Of a DNA stretch of 7,062 bases, positions 6,153 through 7,062 are shown piece after piece. A model generated the notes under the pieces. It was not told the DNA's origin. It was given only the letters and a program-made list of their open reading frames with translations, and made no database searches. Source of the DNA: an uncultured bacterium (GTDB taxonomy: Bacteria > Patescibacteriota > Minisyncoccia > Phycocordibacterales > PALSA-1337); the NCBI GenBank assembly GCA_903870235.1, contig CAIQCA010000069.1:1-7062 (forward strand), written 5' to 3'. Both the position numbers and the translations under genes were made by a program. The stretch's first letter is position 1, and each line of letters starts with the position of its first letter.

Positions 6153-7062
6153 ATGGAATTCACAGGTCAGCCCAACGAAAAATTCACCAGTCCTCACGAG
6201 GAAATAGCATATTTAAAAGGTATGATTGCCCGAAGGGAGCTTGAGATTTTGGAAAAGACTCCTGAAGCTAGTGTTGAACACGTGGCTCGTGAGCAATTGG
6301 TGAAATATACGGAACTAAAACCGGAGGAGGTTTTACACGATAAATATGTAGTGCCCACTCAAGAGATGGAAGCTATCGTCTTGGAGCTTTCACCTGAAGA
6401 ACATGATGACAAGATGAATGAGCTTTTGGGTTTCATGGAAGAAAAGGGTATTTATAATACATTGAAGATAATTGAAGGTTTGGGTGATCCTCATATCTAT
6501 GATGATTTTCATCGATTACTTGTCCAATATTTACGTTCAGGATTTACCATCGGTGGCTTGAAGGACAAAGATCCGCTTTGGCGATCTCTCAGGATGACTC
6601 TTTTTGAAATTCTTGTACCAGAAAATATGACTCCAGAAAAAGGTGGTTCGACAAAGCCGTTAAAGGAACTTTTGTCATCTATGGAGCAATTTTATGCTGG
6701 TATGTGTGCCATCAATGATAAAGATGAAGACAATACCTTCGCTTTTGAAATAGCTGTAGCCAACCACAGTGAGGAATTTATCTTCTATTGTGCGGTTCCA
6801 GATACTAAGCGTAATTTATTTGAAAAACAGATCTTGGCAGTTTTTCCAGATGCTAAGGTTAGTGAGAGAAAAGATGATTACAATATATTTAGTGAACACG
6901 GAATCGCGGTAGCCTCTTATGCACACCAAAAGAAGAATCACATCTTTCCCATCAAGACTTACGATCAGTTTGATCATGATCCCATCAATGCGCTTTTGAA
7001 TTCATTTTCTAAGATAGACCAAAAAGGTGAAGGGGCAGCTATTCAGATCATCTTCAAGCCAG
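6153..7062 (+). CDS. N-terminal part of a CPR conjugation-type (VirB4/VirD4/TraD-like) ATPase
   Basis: An open frame starts at ATG 6153 (MEFTGQPNEKF) and runs 303 codons off the right edge without a stop. Residues about 16-65 are highly charged and helical. A segment around 85-131 (LLGFMEEKGIYNTLKIIEGL, then DPHIYDDFHRLLVQYL) resembles an N-terminal helical module I recall from many CPR proteins. From about 196 the protein matches the pattern I recall from CPR proteins annotated as type IV secretion/conjugative DNA-transfer ATPases: FAFEIAVANHSEEFIFYCAV, FPDAKVSERKDDYNIFSEHG, PIKTYDQFDHDPINALLNSF and GEGAAIQIIFKP at the very edge. The Walker A/B ATPase core would lie downstream and is not visible, so ATPase activity is inferred from this leader domain only. 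No transmembrane segment occurs in the visible part. The protein may act in DNA or protein transfer at the membrane. Confidence 0.65.
   Translation, partial: MEFTGQPNEKFTSPHEEIAYLKGMIARRELEILEKTPEASVEHVAREQLVKYTELKPEEVLHDKYVVPTQEMEAIVLELSPEEHDDKMNELLGFMEEKGIYNTLKIIEGLGDPHIYDDFHRLLVQYLRSGFTIGGLKDKDPLWRSLRMTLFEILVPENMTPEKGGSTKPLKELLSSMEQFYAGMCAINDKDEDNTFAFEIAVANHSEEFIFYCAVPDTKRNLFEKQILAVFPDAKVSERKDDYNIFSEHGIAVASYAHQKKNHIFPIKTYDQFDHDPINALLNSFSKIDQKGEGAAIQIIFKP

Noticed and set aside
6114..6197. A longer start (ATG at 6197) for the minus-strand hypothetical protein
   Set aside because: It would overlap the first codons of the divergent gene and the promoter region. The extra residues (MRTGEFFVGLTCEF and onward) look like antisense translation, and the 6113 ATG has a well-placed -10 box.

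Overview
The window looks like a chromosomal segment from a Patescibacteria/CPR bacterium, probably of the Parcubacteria (Paceibacteria) group. The main grounds are the character of the encoded proteins. SecA carries an extra segment in its first nucleotide-binding domain and ends in a SEC-C zinc motif of the form CPC...KKCG. There is a type IV pilin-like/LamG fusion, and the window ends in the N-terminal part of a large protein resembling the conjugation-type ATPases common in CPR genomes. Base composition is moderately AT-rich and spacers are short. The lineage call comes from recalled family features, not from a database search.

Layout. (1) Bases 1-117 hold the N-terminal 39 codons of an unrecognised minus-strand gene that leaves the window at the left edge. 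(2) Bases 92-1057 (+) encode a pilin C-terminal-like region followed by a LamG (concanavalin A-like jelly-roll) domain. The hydrophobic prepilin helix that should precede it is missing, and the antisense gene occupies that place. (3) Bases 1058-1228 contain a good sigma70-like promoter and, starting about where transcription should begin, an 89-base inverted repeat with a GC-rich stem and a tandem 13-bp repeat in its loop. (4) murB (1229-2242), secA (2347-5028) and an HD-domain phosphohydrolase gene (5044-5703) follow on the plus strand. (5) A small hypothetical gene (5706-6113, minus) converges on the HD gene with two bases between the stop codons. (6) A compact divergent promoter region (6114-6152) separates it from a plus-strand gene (6153 to the window end) for the ATPase-like protein, whose Walker motifs must lie beyond the window.

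Functionally, murB (peptidoglycan precursor synthesis) and secA (protein export) are housekeeping cell-envelope genes. The HD hydrolase is probably a nucleotide-salvage or house-cleaning enzyme. The LamG/pilin-like ORF and the terminal ATPase-like gene fit the surface-appendage and DNA-transfer repertoire of host-attached CPR bacteria, but no complete secretion or pilus locus is visible here. The least explained parts are the headless pilin/LamG ORF, the structured murB leader, and the divergent region whose -10 boxes sit so close to both start codons that both mRNAs may be leaderless.
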